From Phototrophicus methaneseepsis (lineage in GTDB: Bacteria > Chloroflexota > Anaerolineae > Aggregatilineales > Phototrophicaceae): DNA of 64,000 nucleotides. The translations under genes were made by a program, and so were the position numbers. Shown here piece after piece: positions 42,796 through 52,362 of this stretch (within the stretch, counting starts at the first letter, position 1; each line of letters opens with the position of its first letter). The notes under the pieces are model-generated. The model had not been told where the DNA came from, ran no database searches, and worked only from the letters and a program-made list of their open reading frames with translations. Location of the stretch: positions 4,650,001 to 4,714,000 of the forward strand of contig NZ_CP062983.1 in assembly GCF_015500095.1 (NCBI RefSeq), in the 5' to 3' direction.

Positions 42796-44154
42796 CTAGC
42801 CTGTGATCGAAACCGTCAGCGTATAATTCAACGTACCCGTCCCAGATGGGTTCGAAACACTGACGCGATAATCGCCGGTCTCTGGCAAGGTCGTCGTCAT
42901 CGTCGTTGCACCCGCCTGGGCACGCGCTAAAGGCGACCCTGAAGGCGAAACCACCGTCAGATAGGCACCTTCAACCGTCACGGTCATGCTCTGGCCCGCA
43001 AAAGCATAGAGCACATAATTATCCATGGCTGCATCGGTGATGGTGCCCGTCAGGATAGCGCTCACAGCACCCGGCGCAAAGCTGATGCGTTCGGTTTCTT
43101 CATGGCGGATGATTGCCCCTGTAACAGTAGTCGTCAGAGAGTAGTTCGTCGCAGCCTGGGTTGGTGCTAACGAAACCACAATGCGATAGTCACCTGTTTC
43201 CGGCAGCGTCTGGCTGAAGTTACGCACAGGCTCAGCGGTGACGGTACCACGCACCAACGGGACACCCGATGGCGAAACAACCGTCAACGTCGCGGCGTTC
43301 AGCGTAATCGACATCTGCTGGCCAGCAAAAGCGCGCAACACATAGCTCGCGGTATCGGATGGATTCAGAGCACCAGTTACCGTAGCGCTGATCGCACCCG
43401 GCGCGAAGCTAATGCGCTGAACATCATCCGTTTCACCGGGCAAGGCATCGACCGAAACATCCAGCGTATATGGCAGCAAAGCGGTACCCGATTCATGGAC
43501 CTGAATGGTGTAATCGCCTGTTTGTGGCAGCGTCTGGTTAAAGACCTGGACGAAATCCGTATCCACAGTGCCATGATCAATCAAGACAGTACCCGTTGGT
43601 GAGATCAACGTAATTGAAGCAGAGAGTAAATCCAGGGCAATTTCCATATTCTGCCCAGCAAAAGCATAGAGCAGATATTTATCGCTGCTGGATTGACTCA
43701 CCCATCCGTTAACCACAGCTCCGGTCATACCGGGTTGGAAGCTAATACGCTCTGCATCCGTCTTACGGATTGCATCCCCTGTGATCGAAATTGTCAGACT
43801 GTAATTCGTCGCGCCTGTACCCGAAGGTATGGAAACCAAAATCGTATAATCACCTGTTTCTGGCAGGATGTCGTTATAGGCATGAACAGGGTCAGCGGTG
43901 ACCGTGCCACGAACCAGCGGGATGCCTGATGGCGAGACGAGCGTCAGCGAAGCAGCATTCAGCGTGAGGTCCATACGTTGACCTGCAAATGCATACAACA
44001 CATACGCTCTCGAACCTGTCCCATCAACCGTCCCGCTGACGGTGGCACTCGTTGCCCCAGCCGCGAAACTGACGCGCTCAGCCGTACTTGGCTGTGCTAA
44101 AACCGACGTTCCGAACATCAGTAGCAAAATGGTTAAAACAATGACTCGCTTCAT
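42796..44154 (-). CDS. Secreted protein made of four PPC-like beta repeats
   Basis: 452 aa from ATG 44154 (MKRVIVLTILLLMFG), chosen for AAGGAA upstream and because it gives a typical Sec signal cleaved near 'SVLAQPS'. The rest is four repeats of about 105-110 residues. Each has a block like 'ISFAPGAxSATVTG', a strand 'YVLYAFAGQ', 'LTVVSPSGxPL' and 'LPETGDYxIxVS', ending 'NYSLTxxITG'. This resembles bacterial pre-peptidase C-terminal beta-sandwich domains. There is no enzymatic domain and no anchor, so it is probably a secreted binding or matrix protein. Stand-alone. Confidence 0.85.
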   Translation of the reverse strand: MKRVIVLTILLLMFGTSVLAQPSTAERVSFAAGATSATVSGTVDGTGSRAYVLYAFAGQRMDLTLNAASLTLVSPSGIPLVRGTVTADPVHAYNDILPETGDYTILVSIPSGTGATNYSLTISITGDAIRKTDAERISFQPGMTGAVVNGWVSQSSSDKYLLYAFAGQNMEIALDLLSASITLISPTGTVLIDHGTVDTDFVQVFNQTLPQTGDYTIQVHESGTALLPYTLDVSVDALPGETDDVQRISFAPGAISATVTGALNPSDTASYVLRAFAGQQMSITLNAATLTVVSPSGVPLVRGTVTAEPVRNFSQTLPETGDYRIVVSLAPTQAATNYSLTTTVTGAIIRHEETERISFAPGAVSAILTGTITDAAMDNYVLYAFAGQSMTVTVEGAYLTVVSPSGSPLARAQAGATTMTTTLPETGDYRVSVSNPSGTGTLNYTLTVSITG

Positions 44155-44275
44155 TCTATTCCTTCTTTTCTCCGTCCCATATGAGACCATAATCAAGTAT
44201 ACAGGCGTTGCCTGAGTGCTCGCTTTAATGCCTGCAAAAACTACGTTAAAATCCAAGTTTCCCGGTAAGCCAGTC

Positions 44276-44304
44276 TTGACACCCCAGGGGCGCTCTGCTA
44301 TATT
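44276..44304 (+). promoter_or_regulatory. Promoter of tRNA-Asn
   Basis: TTGACA (perfect), a 17-bp spacer, then TATATT. The expected start is about 16 nt before the tRNA 5' end. Confidence 0.8.
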
Positions 44305-44326
44305 TCCCTCGCGTCACACACCATAA

Positions 44327-44398
<72 letters not shown>

Positions 44399-44401
44399 CA
44401 G

Positions 44402-44430
44402 AAAACCTCGCATTGCGCGGGGTTTTTTTG
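44402..44430 (+). terminator. Terminator of tRNA-Asn
   Basis: AAAACCTCGC / GCGGGGTTTT form a 10-bp stem with one T-G pair and loop ATTGC, followed by more T. It starts four bases after the tRNA. Confidence 0.88.
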
Positions 44431-44550
44431 TTGGTGTTTGCCATATGACATGCGTCAATATCATGGCTCACCCTGTTGTAAAACAGCACACTGCGGTATA
44501 CATGCCAGCAGTTCCGCCCTGAGCAGCATATCGCAACCAGGAGACCCAGC

Positions 44551-46380
44551 TTGGCAAACCAACCCAACGCCTCAGTTACAAACTCTATGCATATAGACGA
44601 CACCATACAGGCAAAGGTTCCCGATTGGTGGGCGGCAGTTGTGGCGTTGATCATCGCTTTTGCCGTGCTGATCCTGGGTATTTACCGCATTCAACTACGC
44701 CCAGACGAAGGCTTCACCTTCACCAATATGCAATACAGCTTTGTGGAATCCATGACGCGTCTCGCATTCCGCAACAATCAGGCCCATCTGTGGTGGATGA
44801 ATATCTGGGGCTGGCAGCGTCTGGTTGGCACGCACGAAGTGCCCATGCGTGTGAACTCGATTCTATACGCGATGCTGAGCCTATCTATTGTCTACCAGAT
44901 CGCCAAATCGTGGTTCAAGAGCAGGCAGATTGGCCTGTTTGCAATGGTCCTGCTGCCTGTAAATACCTTCTTCTTCCTCTACAACCTGGAAATGCGCATG
45001 TATGCGCTCGCCATGCTGGCGACTGTGCTCAGTATGCGCTTCTTCCAGCTCTGGCTGCAAAAGCGGACGCTCAAGCTGGCTCTTTTCTATGGCCTGACCG
45101 TACCGCTCATGATGTATACGCATTACTATCTGGCCTTTGTGGTCATCGTGCAGGTGCTGTATTTCATCCTGCGCCATGGGCTGAATTGGCGTTTATGGCG
45201 GCAGGCCATTGCCGCGGCCCTGCTAGCGCTGGTGGTATGGCTGCCTGGTATCCTGATTTTATACAGCCAACTCACGCTGATTGACTTTGCAGAAGTCGGT
45301 GGCCTCAAAATCCCTACCGACCCCACCACGCCAGAAACAATCTGGGAACTGATCCTGAGTGTTACGAATGGCTTCTGGTTTATCTATGTGCCGCTGCTCG
45401 TGCTGGCATTGGTACGCTGGTGGCGCAGTAGCAACTTCTGGTTGGCGGTGACGTGGGGCATCGGCATCCCGGTCGTCATACTGGTGGTGAACTTATTCGG
45501 GCCCATCTATACGCAGCGCTACGTCTCGTTTTTGATCGTTGGATTGGGGCTGTTGTATGCAGCGGGTTTGACCGTTTTGCCAAGGCCAGTTGCCTGGCTG
45601 CTGCTCATTGGGCTGTTCATCGGCGGATATGCCACCGTCACCAATAACATGCTGGTGCGTATCCCCTACCGCGACATTTACACCCCCATGGGCGAAATGG
45701 CCGAGCCAGATGATGTGATCTTCGTGCAGCATGACGCGGATAACTTCAAGTTCGAGATGATGGCGCGCTATCTGCCCGATGGTTTGATGGATAATCTCAT
45801 CTATACGCTGGAAGAAGCAGAAGGGCATCGCCGCGTCTGGCACCTGACGCACGAATTCCTGACGCCAGCCGTGCAGGAAACATTTAACGCGCTTAAGCAA
45901 GACCGCGTTGTGCTCTATAATCCGCCTGCCTCGAATTGCACACGTGCTTATTGCTATGTCGCCCAACTGCTGGTTGGCCCGCCGGATGATACAATCACCT
46001 ACTTTGGGGAGCAAGTCGGCTTCAGAGGGGCGGATATCGTCGACATAACGGACGAGCAGCTCCAAATGCACCTCTGGTGGTACAGTGAAGCCACACCCGA
46101 CCGTGACTATTCCATCAGCGTGCAAATGCTAGATGAGGACGGCGCGCTTGTCACACAGACCGATGGCCCGGTCACGTCTTACTTTGGCGGCCAGACTATC
46201 CAGACAAGCGCCATGATGCCCAATACCATTTATCTGGGTGTGCGCAATCTCAATATCACAAATGTATCGCCAGGGGAATATACGTTGGCGTTGGTCGTCT
46301 ATTGGTGGGAAGACGGCGAGCGGCTGTTGCTACCCGATGGCAGCGACAGCCTCACCCTACAAACGGTCACCATTCCATAA
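44551..46380 (+). CDS. Multi-pass membrane glycosyltransferase, GT39/ArnT-like
   Basis: 609 aa from TTG 44551, supported by AGGAG 8 nt upstream; the next ATG is at 44587. The N-terminal two thirds carry about ten hydrophobic segments. The first periplasmic loop has 'IYRIQLRPDEGFTF', whose acidic pair matches the catalytic position of lipid-linked-sugar transferases, and 'NLEMRMYALAMLATVLSM' follows the pattern of the PMT/ArnT group. The last 200 residues are a soluble extracytoplasmic beta domain. It should transfer a sugar from a polyprenyl-phosphate donor on the outer face; acceptor unknown. Confidence 0.85.
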   Translation: MANQPNASVTNSMHIDDTIQAKVPDWWAAVVALIIAFAVLILGIYRIQLRPDEGFTFTNMQYSFVESMTRLAFRNNQAHLWWMNIWGWQRLVGTHEVPMRVNSILYAMLSLSIVYQIAKSWFKSRQIGLFAMVLLPVNTFFFLYNLEMRMYALAMLATVLSMRFFQLWLQKRTLKLALFYGLTVPLMMYTHYYLAFVVIVQVLYFILRHGLNWRLWRQAIAAALLALVVWLPGILILYSQLTLIDFAEVGGLKIPTDPTTPETIWELILSVTNGFWFIYVPLLVLALVRWWRSSNFWLAVTWGIGIPVVILVVNLFGPIYTQRYVSFLIVGLGLLYAAGLTVLPRPVAWLLLIGLFIGGYATVTNNMLVRIPYRDIYTPMGEMAEPDDVIFVQHDADNFKFEMMARYLPDGLMDNLIYTLEEAEGHRRVWHLTHEFLTPAVQETFNALKQDRVVLYNPPASNCTRAYCYVAQLLVGPPDDTITYFGEQVGFRGADIVDITDEQLQMHLWWYSEATPDRDYSISVQMLDEDGALVTQTDGPVTSYFGGQTIQTSAMMPNTIYLGVRNLNITNVSPGEYTLALVVYWWEDGERLLLPDGSDSLTLQTVTIP

Positions 46381-46407
46381 TGCGTCAAAAATGCGTCGGG
46401 TATGCCC

Positions 46408-47184
46408 CTACGCATCCTTGTTGAGTTCGTAAATATAGCGCAAGCCATCCAGCGTCAACGTTGGCGCAATCGTATCAATGCGCTCCACATATTGGTTAAA
46501 CAACGGGGCCAATCCGCCCGTTGCGATGACCTTCGTTGCATCACTACCAAGTGACGCCACAATACGAGAAAGAATGCCATCAACGAGGCCGACATAGCCA
46601 TAAAAAATGCCCGATTGCATCGCATGGATCGTATTACGCCCAATCGGGTCTGGTGGCGGCTGAATATCAACCTTGTGCAACTTGGCGGCACGGCTGACGA
46701 GCGCATCATGCGCTAAGTTAATCCCTGGTGCAATCGCCCCACCAATATACTGATTTTCACTGGAAACGACATCGAAGTTTGTCGATGTCCCAAAATCGAC
46801 CACCACAGCCGGCCCACCACCATGCAGGCCCACGACAGCCGCCGCGTTCACCAGACGATCCGCACCCGCTTGCTGGGGCTGATCAATCGCAATCCCAACG
46901 CCGAGGCGCGTCTGATGCGTGATGATAAGCGGCGTTTTCTGGATATAACGCTCAACAAGTTCTTTAAATGTCGCCGTTAGCGGGGGCACCACACTGCTGA
47001 TGACCACCCCTGTGACCGCCGCATAGCCTAAATCCGCACTACTGAGAAAGTTCCGCACCAGCACACCATATTCATCGGGCATTTTCTCCGCAACGGTACG
47101 TGCCCGCCAGGATGGCTGCCACTCATCACCCTGCCACAAACCCATATGAATATTGGTATTGCCAATGTCAATCGCTAATAGCAT
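46408..47184 (-). CDS. coaX: Type III pantothenate kinase
   Basis: 258 aa, normal CoaX length. 'MLLAIDIGNTNIHMGLW' phosphate-1 motif, 'GADRLVNAAAVVGLH', 'VVVDFGTSTNFDVV' (phosphate-2) and 'ATGGLAPLF'. It catalyses the first step of CoA synthesis and, in this family, is insensitive to CoA feedback. Convergent with the glycosyltransferase gene, 27 nt apart; stand-alone. It is relevant to the CoA-heavy metabolism encoded in the rest of the window. Confidence 0.96.
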   Translation of the reverse strand: MLLAIDIGNTNIHMGLWQGDEWQPSWRARTVAEKMPDEYGVLVRNFLSSADLGYAAVTGVVISSVVPPLTATFKELVERYIQKTPLIITHQTRLGVGIAIDQPQQAGADRLVNAAAVVGLHGGGPAVVVDFGTSTNFDVVSSENQYIGGAIAPGINLAHDALVSRAAKLHKVDIQPPPDPIGRNTIHAMQSGIFYGYVGLVDGILSRIVASLGSDATKVIATGGLAPLFNQYVERIDTIAPTLTLDGLRYIYELNKDA

Positions 47185-47341
47185 GCTTGCATTCCATCTC
47201 TACAAGGGCCTACGAAACTACCCATTCCCCTGCCCAATGCCAACCAAAATTTAACAAGGGCATTCTAACTCAGCTTGGGCGAAAGTGTTACAATGAAGAT
47301 GTAGATTGGCAGTGAGTGTGTAGCGAGTACAAGTAAACACC

Positions 47342-48265
47342 ATGCGAACCCGCCCAGCGACATTAGACGACACACAAGCGATCAGCGCCCTGTTCCAGGC
47401 ACGAATCAGCCGCTGGCAGCGCCTCTGCGAAGATGGTCAGGTCCAGGATATCCCTTATGAAGACCTGACTGTATATGAGCGCTGGCTGCATGGCGGCCCG
47501 TGGATGAGCACCGAGACGGGCGCTATCTGGCTCAGTCATCTATGCCATGGGGCCGGGGTACCCATTGTGCTCATTGATGACCAGGAGAAAATCCTCGGTT
47601 ACAGCGAAGCATTCCCCGGCAGGGAACCTCTGCCACTGGGTAAGCACCTTTATATCGGTGACATCGCCGCTGCCGATGAAACAGCACACAACAGCCTCAT
47701 GCAACATTGGCTGAACCAGCCGCAGCCGTTTAAGCGCCTCATCATGAGCGTAGCTTCTACGGATAGCGAACGTCGTGCTGGCTATGAGCAATACGGCTTC
47801 CAGCCACTCACTGAGCTATATGGCGTGCAGGTTAGCGCACAACAGGGGCAGGGTTTTTATCGCACAGAAGATCACCTCAATGCAGAGGCCTCACAGATCA
47901 TCGACATGATTATGCCGGTTGGCTGTATTACCAGCGCTCGCCAACAATGGGAGACACTCTGGCCCAGCCATTGGGACGCCATTCCCCAGATTATGAGCCA
48001 ACAAAAACACCGTTTGCATTTTTCTGCTGCTGCACAAGATGCCTTCGTACTTTATGAGCAGCACCTGTACGATCCACGTGCTGCCACTGTGTACTGCTGG
48101 TCTAACAAGCCACTCAGTTCACAACTGCTCGTCGCCATCCGCGATTGGGCCCACCGGGCAGGCTATCGCAGCCTTTACCTGACCGTCAACGAGAAGTTAG
48201 CACGCAGCATCGTAGGCGATGACCTCGGCAGCCCTCAGGTCACGATTTACGCTCGCGATGCTTAA
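47342..48265 (+). CDS. GNAT-like acetyltransferase-fold protein
   Basis: 307 aa. The first half reads as a GNAT fold: 'MRTRPATLDDTQAISALFQARI', 'IVLIDDQEKILGYSEAFPG', 'HLYIGDIAAADE', 'RRAGYEQYGFQPLTELYG'. The second half may be a second degenerate GNAT domain ('LLVAIRDWAHRAGYRSLYLTVNEKLA'). The acetyl-CoA loop is not well conserved to the eye, so activity is uncertain. It precedes the dienelactone-hydrolase-like gene by 26 nt, so the two may be co-transcribed. No clear RBS. Confidence 0.65.
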   Translation: MRTRPATLDDTQAISALFQARISRWQRLCEDGQVQDIPYEDLTVYERWLHGGPWMSTETGAIWLSHLCHGAGVPIVLIDDQEKILGYSEAFPGREPLPLGKHLYIGDIAAADETAHNSLMQHWLNQPQPFKRLIMSVASTDSERRAGYEQYGFQPLTELYGVQVSAQQGQGFYRTEDHLNAEASQIIDMIMPVGCITSARQQWETLWPSHWDAIPQIMSQQKHRLHFSAAAQDAFVLYEQHLYDPRAATVYCWSNKPLSSQLLVAIRDWAHRAGYRSLYLTVNEKLARSIVGDDLGSPQVTIYARDA

Positions 48266-48291
48266 ACAGCTAACGTCAATGAGGAGGCGCG

Positions 48292-49041
48292 ATGCCCATT
48301 CACGATTCTAACCGCATTGAGTTTGCCATCGAGAACGGCAACATCCATATCAGCTCGGCATCTGGCGAGGCGCTACCGGCTTATTGGGCACACCCCGTCA
48401 CAGGCGATGAGTTCCCGGCAATTGCCCTCTTGCATGATTGGTGGGGCCTGACGAATCTGCATCGCCTATTGGCGAACTTTTACGCTCATTTGGGTTTCTA
48501 TGTGATTGTGCCGGATATGTTCCAGGGAGAAGTGGCAACCACGCCACAACAAGCGCTCCGCTTGATGACGCAAACCGAAAAAACGCGCTATCCCATTGTG
48601 GAAACTACTATAGCTGTGCTGGAAAAACATCATCGCACCAACGGGCACACCGCTATCGTTGGCAGCGGTATGGGCGGCTCCTTAGCATTCGAAGCAGGCG
48701 TCAACCGTACGGATATCGAAGCTGTGGTGGCGTATGGGGGCTTCCCGCAGCGTTATTGGTTCCAGTTCGAGCAGTGCCAGACCCCCATTCTGGCTATTTA
48801 TGGCAGCAAAGAACCTTATATCAAACCCCAGGAAATCATCCGTTTGACGGAAACCTTCCAGCGTTCCGCGCGTGCGAAAGATCATCGTGTGGAAGTGATC
48901 GCAGGAGCAGGGCATAACTTCTTCACAGAAGATGATACGGAAGAAGGGCGCGAACATAGCAAGCAAGCCACCAATCTCACGTTGGCCTTTCTGGAGCGTT
49001 ATATCGAACGGCCCGACATCAGCGAATACGCACAATATTAA
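48292..49041 (+). CDS. Dienelactone hydrolase-family protein
   Basis: 249 aa. 'AYWAHPVTGDEFPAIALLHDWWGLTNLHRLLANFYAHLGFYVIVPDMFQGE' is the family's N-terminal half. The nucleophile elbow 'AIVGSGMGGSLAFEAG' has Ser where the classical enzyme has Cys. Acid 'ILAIYGSKEPYI' and His 'VIAGAGHNFFTEDD' complete the site. It hydrolyses an ester or lactone; substrate unknown. GAGGAGG lies just upstream of the ATG, one of the best RBSs in the window. Confidence 0.9.
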   Translation: MPIHDSNRIEFAIENGNIHISSASGEALPAYWAHPVTGDEFPAIALLHDWWGLTNLHRLLANFYAHLGFYVIVPDMFQGEVATTPQQALRLMTQTEKTRYPIVETTIAVLEKHHRTNGHTAIVGSGMGGSLAFEAGVNRTDIEAVVAYGGFPQRYWFQFEQCQTPILAIYGSKEPYIKPQEIIRLTETFQRSARAKDHRVEVIAGAGHNFFTEDDTEEGREHSKQATNLTLAFLERYIERPDISEYAQY

Positions 49042-49065
49042 CAACACACAAAGTCATACAAACCC

Positions 49066-49467
49066 ATGAAGCCATTCCCACCCAAGAACCCGTGCCCATG
49101 CCACAGCGGCGACACCTATATGGCCTGCTGCCGCCCATTCCACCAGGGCAAAGCCGCGCCAACCCCCGTCAAGCTTATGCGCGCCCGCTATAGTGCCTAT
49201 GCCTTGCAAAATGCGGAATTCATCATGCAAACAACCCACAGGGAAAGCCCTCACTATAAAACTGATAAGCGTCTCTGGCGTGCTGAAATCCTTGCCTTTA
49301 CACAGCAAACGGAATTCATCGCCCTGACAATCCTCAATACCACAGCCGATACCGTCACCTTCCGCGCGGGGCTCTTACAAAACCAACGCGACGCCAGTTT
49401 TACAGAGCGCAGCACCTTTAAAAGAATGGATGGCAAGTGGCAGTATGTCAGTGGTGTATATGACTGA
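49066..49467 (+). CDS. YchJ-like SEC-C zinc-motif protein
   Basis: 133 aa. The N-terminal SEC-C motif 'CPCHSGDTYMACCRPFH' should bind zinc, followed by the conserved 'APTPVKLMRARYSAYALQNAEFIMQTTH' of the YchJ/UPF0225 (NTF2-like) family, and an end 'FKRMDGKWQYVSGVYD'. The function of the family is not established. It starts 24 nt after the dienelactone-hydrolase-like gene and is probably in the same unit. Confidence 0.9.
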   Translation: MKPFPPKNPCPCHSGDTYMACCRPFHQGKAAPTPVKLMRARYSAYALQNAEFIMQTTHRESPHYKTDKRLWRAEILAFTQQTEFIALTILNTTADTVTFRAGLLQNQRDASFTERSTFKRMDGKWQYVSGVYD

Positions 49468-49659
49468 TGACACCGTATGACACCTCGCAATCTCCGTATA
49501 ATAGGGCGCATGATGGTCTGCTATGCTTCACTGTGTTCAATTTAAATTGCGTTTTTAGTTGGCGTTATTGATCTTAGATTTTTCATTCTTCTGGTGTATC
49601 CCTTACACTTAATGATTGATTCAGGCTTTTTTTGATTCGTTCAACGTGTGAGGAACACT

Positions 49660-50469
49660 GTGACTATTGCTGCAAGCCATCACTCTCACAAACCGGAACT
49701 CGACCGTGAAGAATTACGCGATGTGATCCGCCTGTCATTGTGGGCGGGCCAAATGCTGCTGCAAAGTGGTGCAGATACGAAACGGGTCGAAGAAACGGTC
49801 CATAAATTGGGCACTGGCCTCGGCGCGGATTGGATGGATATCGTCATCACGCCAGATGCCATCATCGCGACAACGATCAATAATTACGAATTCCGCACAA
49901 AAGTCCGGCGCGCCCCCTCTCGCGGCGTCAATTTTTCCGTCATTGCAGAAGTAACCGATCTTAGTTTCCGCGTGCAATCAGGCGAAATCGACCGCTTTGC
50001 CCTGGGCGATGCCCTGGTTGAAATCGCCAAGATGAAGCCCCATTACAATCGCTGGACAGTCGTCTTCACTGTAGGGCTCGCATGTGGTGCTTTTAATAAA
50101 TTATTCGGTGGCGATGATGTCACCTTCCTCGTGACGATCATTGCAGCCTCAACAGCCATGTTCGTGCGGCAAGAACTCCACCATCGCAACTTCAACGCCT
50201 TGCTAAACTGGGTCGTGACCGCCTTTGTGGCTGGCATCATTGCCAGCTTGGTGGAGCGATTTGGTATGAGCCCCGTATCAGGGACGGCGATGTCAGCGTC
50301 TGTGCTGCTGCTGGTACCCGGTGTCCCCCTTATTGATAGCATTGAAGACTTCTTGAATGGGCACATCAATAATGGCGTTTCTCGCACAGTATGGGGTGCC
50401 CTCCTCTCCTTAGGGATCGCAGCGGGGCTTTCTTTGGCAATTTATCTCATGGGAGTAAACGGCTTATGA
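49660..50469 (+). CDS. thrE: Threonine/serine exporter, N-terminal subunit (ThrE/DUF1212)
   Basis: 269 aa from GTG 49660, preceded by GAGGAA; another GTG lies 12 nt upstream. The soluble N-terminal part reads 'RLSLWAGQMLLQSGADTKRVEETVHKLGTGLGADWMDIVITPDAI', typical of ThrE domain 1, and is followed by about five membrane helices ('GLACGAFNKLFGGD', 'GMSPVSGTAMSASVLLLVPGVPLIDSIEDFLNGH'). It works with the next gene product as a split exporter for Thr/Ser. The two genes overlap by 4 nt (ATGA). Confidence 0.9.
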   Translation: MTIAASHHSHKPELDREELRDVIRLSLWAGQMLLQSGADTKRVEETVHKLGTGLGADWMDIVITPDAIIATTINNYEFRTKVRRAPSRGVNFSVIAEVTDLSFRVQSGEIDRFALGDALVEIAKMKPHYNRWTVVFTVGLACGAFNKLFGGDDVTFLVTIIAASTAMFVRQELHHRNFNALLNWVVTAFVAGIIASLVERFGMSPVSGTAMSASVLLLVPGVPLIDSIEDFLNGHINNGVSRTVWGALLSLGIAAGLSLAIYLMGVNGL

Positions 50470-50939
50470 TTGACCTCTGGCCTATTGTTGTCGATGCATT
50501 CTGGTCTGGCATTGCCGCAACCGGGTTCGCTATTCTGTTCAATGTGCCGCGTCGCGCCCTGATCTACTGCGCTTTGTTAGGTGCCCTTGGGCACGCAACG
50601 CGTACCTTCATGATGCATCAATTCGGTTTAGGCATTGCCCTAGCGACCTTGATAGGCGCGCTCAGCATCGGCTTCCTGGCAAAGCTTCTGGCCCACCGCC
50701 TCAAAATTCCGTCGATGATTTTCGGCGTCAGTGCAGCAATCCCTATGGTACCGGGGGTCTTTGCTTATCAAACCATGATTGGTTTGCTGGAACTCGTCTC
50801 GCTGGAGCCGGAACAGGGCCAATACATCCTGACGGAAGTAGCCGTTAACGCGGTGCGTACAGGTGCCATCTTAGCCGCGCTTGGCCTGGGCATTACCACG
50901 CCAGCCTTCTTGCTAGAGCGAAAGAAACCCGTCGTTTAA
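50466..50939 (+). CDS. Threonine/serine exporter, C-terminal subunit (ThrE_2/DUF3815)
   Basis: 157 aa, about five membrane helices. 'VPRRALIYCALLGALGHATRTFMMHQFGLGIALATLIGALSIGFLAKLLAHRLKIPSMIFGVSAAIPMVPGVFAYQTM' is the family core. It corresponds to the C-terminal half of single-chain ThrE. Its ATG overlaps the stop of the upstream subunit gene, indicating coupled, roughly equal synthesis. Confidence 0.9.
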   Translation: MIDLWPIVVDAFWSGIAATGFAILFNVPRRALIYCALLGALGHATRTFMMHQFGLGIALATLIGALSIGFLAKLLAHRLKIPSMIFGVSAAIPMVPGVFAYQTMIGLLELVSLEPEQGQYILTEVAVNAVRTGAILAALGLGITTPAFLLERKKPVV

Positions 50940-50998
50940 CCTAGCAGACATGGTAAACTGAGCGGTCATAACCTATCCACACTGAGACTGAACCCGTT

Positions 50999-52318
50999 AT
51001 GGCCGCCACATCCGCCAATCAGAAACCTCTCCCACCTGGCAGCCTGGGCCTCCCTTTCATTGGGGAGCCGCCGCGCCTGCTAGATACCTATTACCTGATG
51101 GCACAATACGCTAAATATGGCCCGGTCTATAAAACGCGCGTCCTGGGCCGCAATGTCGCCGTCTTTATGGGGCCGGAGGCCAATCGCTTTCTGCTGCAAA
51201 CAGGCATGCATCACTTTATCTGGCGCGATGGTTGGCCGCCAACATTTAAAGAACTGCTGGGCGAATCGCTGTTCGTGCAAGATGGAGATGAACACCGCAT
51301 CAAACGCCGCCTGATTATGCCCGCCTTCCACCGCCAAGCACTGCACCATTATCTGGGCACCATGGACGAAATTGCCCGTCGTTACGTCGCGAAGTGGGCG
51401 CAGATGGGCCAATTCGGCTGGTTGCAACAAAACAAGCAGTACACTTTTGAAGTCGCCAGTACGCTGCTGACGGGCAGCCAACCAGGTGACGACATCGAAC
51501 GGCTGAGCCACCTGTTTGTGACGTTGACGCGGGGGTTTGTAACGCTCCCTTTACGCTGGTCCTGGACACCCTACGGCAGAGCATTAGCGGCACGCCAGGA
51601 ACTCCTGAAATACATTGACCGCGCTATCGAAAATCGACGCCAAAACCCGACGCATGATGCACTTAGCTTGCTGGTGCAAACGCGCGATGAAGAGGGTAAC
51701 GCGCTCAGCAATGAGGAGTTACAAGCCCAGACGCTGCTGCTGCTCTTCGCAGGGCACGAAACAAGCGCGAGTATGCTGACATCGCTGGCGATGGCACTGG
51801 CCCAATCCCCGCATGTATGGGAAAAAGCCCGTGCGGAACAAGAAGCGCTTCATATCGGCGATGCGCTGACAATGGAACACCTGCGCCAAATGCCTTATCT
51901 GGACCAAGTGCTAAAAGAAGTCGAGCGCATGTACCCACCGGTACCGGCTGGCTTCCGCGCTGTGACGGAAACATTCGAGTTCAATGGCTATACTATCCCC
52001 AAAGGCTGGACAGCCCTCTATCCGATTAATGCTGCTCATCGTGACCCGGCAGTCTATACCGAACCAGATGCTTTTGACCCGGATCGCTTCAGCCCAGAAC
52101 GCAACGAAAACAGTGCGCCATTTAGTTTAGTGGGATTTGGGGGCGGCCCGCGCGTGTGTGTCGGCTTCGCCTTCGCCCAATTGGAAATGAAGGTGCTGCT
52201 ATCACATTTGCTGCGCGGCTATACCTGGGAACTCCTACCGCGTCAGAACCTGAGCACGTATTATCGCCCCACCCTGATGCCGAAAGACGGCATGCAGGTT
52301 ATCTTCCACAAGCGGTAA
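50999..52318 (+). CDS. Cytochrome P450, CYP120-like
   Basis: 439 aa, soluble (no membrane anchor). Pro-rich start 'LPPGSLGLPFIGE', C-helix 'DGDEHRIKRRLIMPAFH', I-helix oxygen motif 'LLFAGHETSAS', ExxR in 'LKEVERMYPP', and heme-binding 'FGGGPRVCVGFAFAQLE' with the thiolate C387. The overall pattern recalls CYP120/CYP26 types. It would hydroxylate a lipophilic substrate using an external redox partner. The flavodoxin encoded at 54482 is a conceivable electron donor, but the genes are not in one operon. Confidence 0.95.
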   Translation: MAATSANQKPLPPGSLGLPFIGEPPRLLDTYYLMAQYAKYGPVYKTRVLGRNVAVFMGPEANRFLLQTGMHHFIWRDGWPPTFKELLGESLFVQDGDEHRIKRRLIMPAFHRQALHHYLGTMDEIARRYVAKWAQMGQFGWLQQNKQYTFEVASTLLTGSQPGDDIERLSHLFVTLTRGFVTLPLRWSWTPYGRALAARQELLKYIDRAIENRRQNPTHDALSLLVQTRDEEGNALSNEELQAQTLLLLFAGHETSASMLTSLAMALAQSPHVWEKARAEQEALHIGDALTMEHLRQMPYLDQVLKEVERMYPPVPAGFRAVTETFEFNGYTIPKGWTALYPINAAHRDPAVYTEPDAFDPDRFSPERNENSAPFSLVGFGGGPRVCVGFAFAQLEMKVLLSHLLRGYTWELLPRQNLSTYYRPTLMPKDGMQVIFHKR

Positions 52319-52324
52319 AACATC

Positions 52325-52347
52325 GTAGGGGCACCCTGTGCCCCTAC
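52325..52347. repeat. Perfect 10-bp palindrome between convergent genes (REP-like)
   Basis: GTAGGGGCAC-CCT-GTGCCCCTAC fills most of the 44-bp gap between the P450 and glycoside hydrolase genes. There is no T tract on either side, so it is not a standard terminator. Confidence 0.8.
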
Positions 52348-52362
52348 AGAAGCTAAAAGTTG

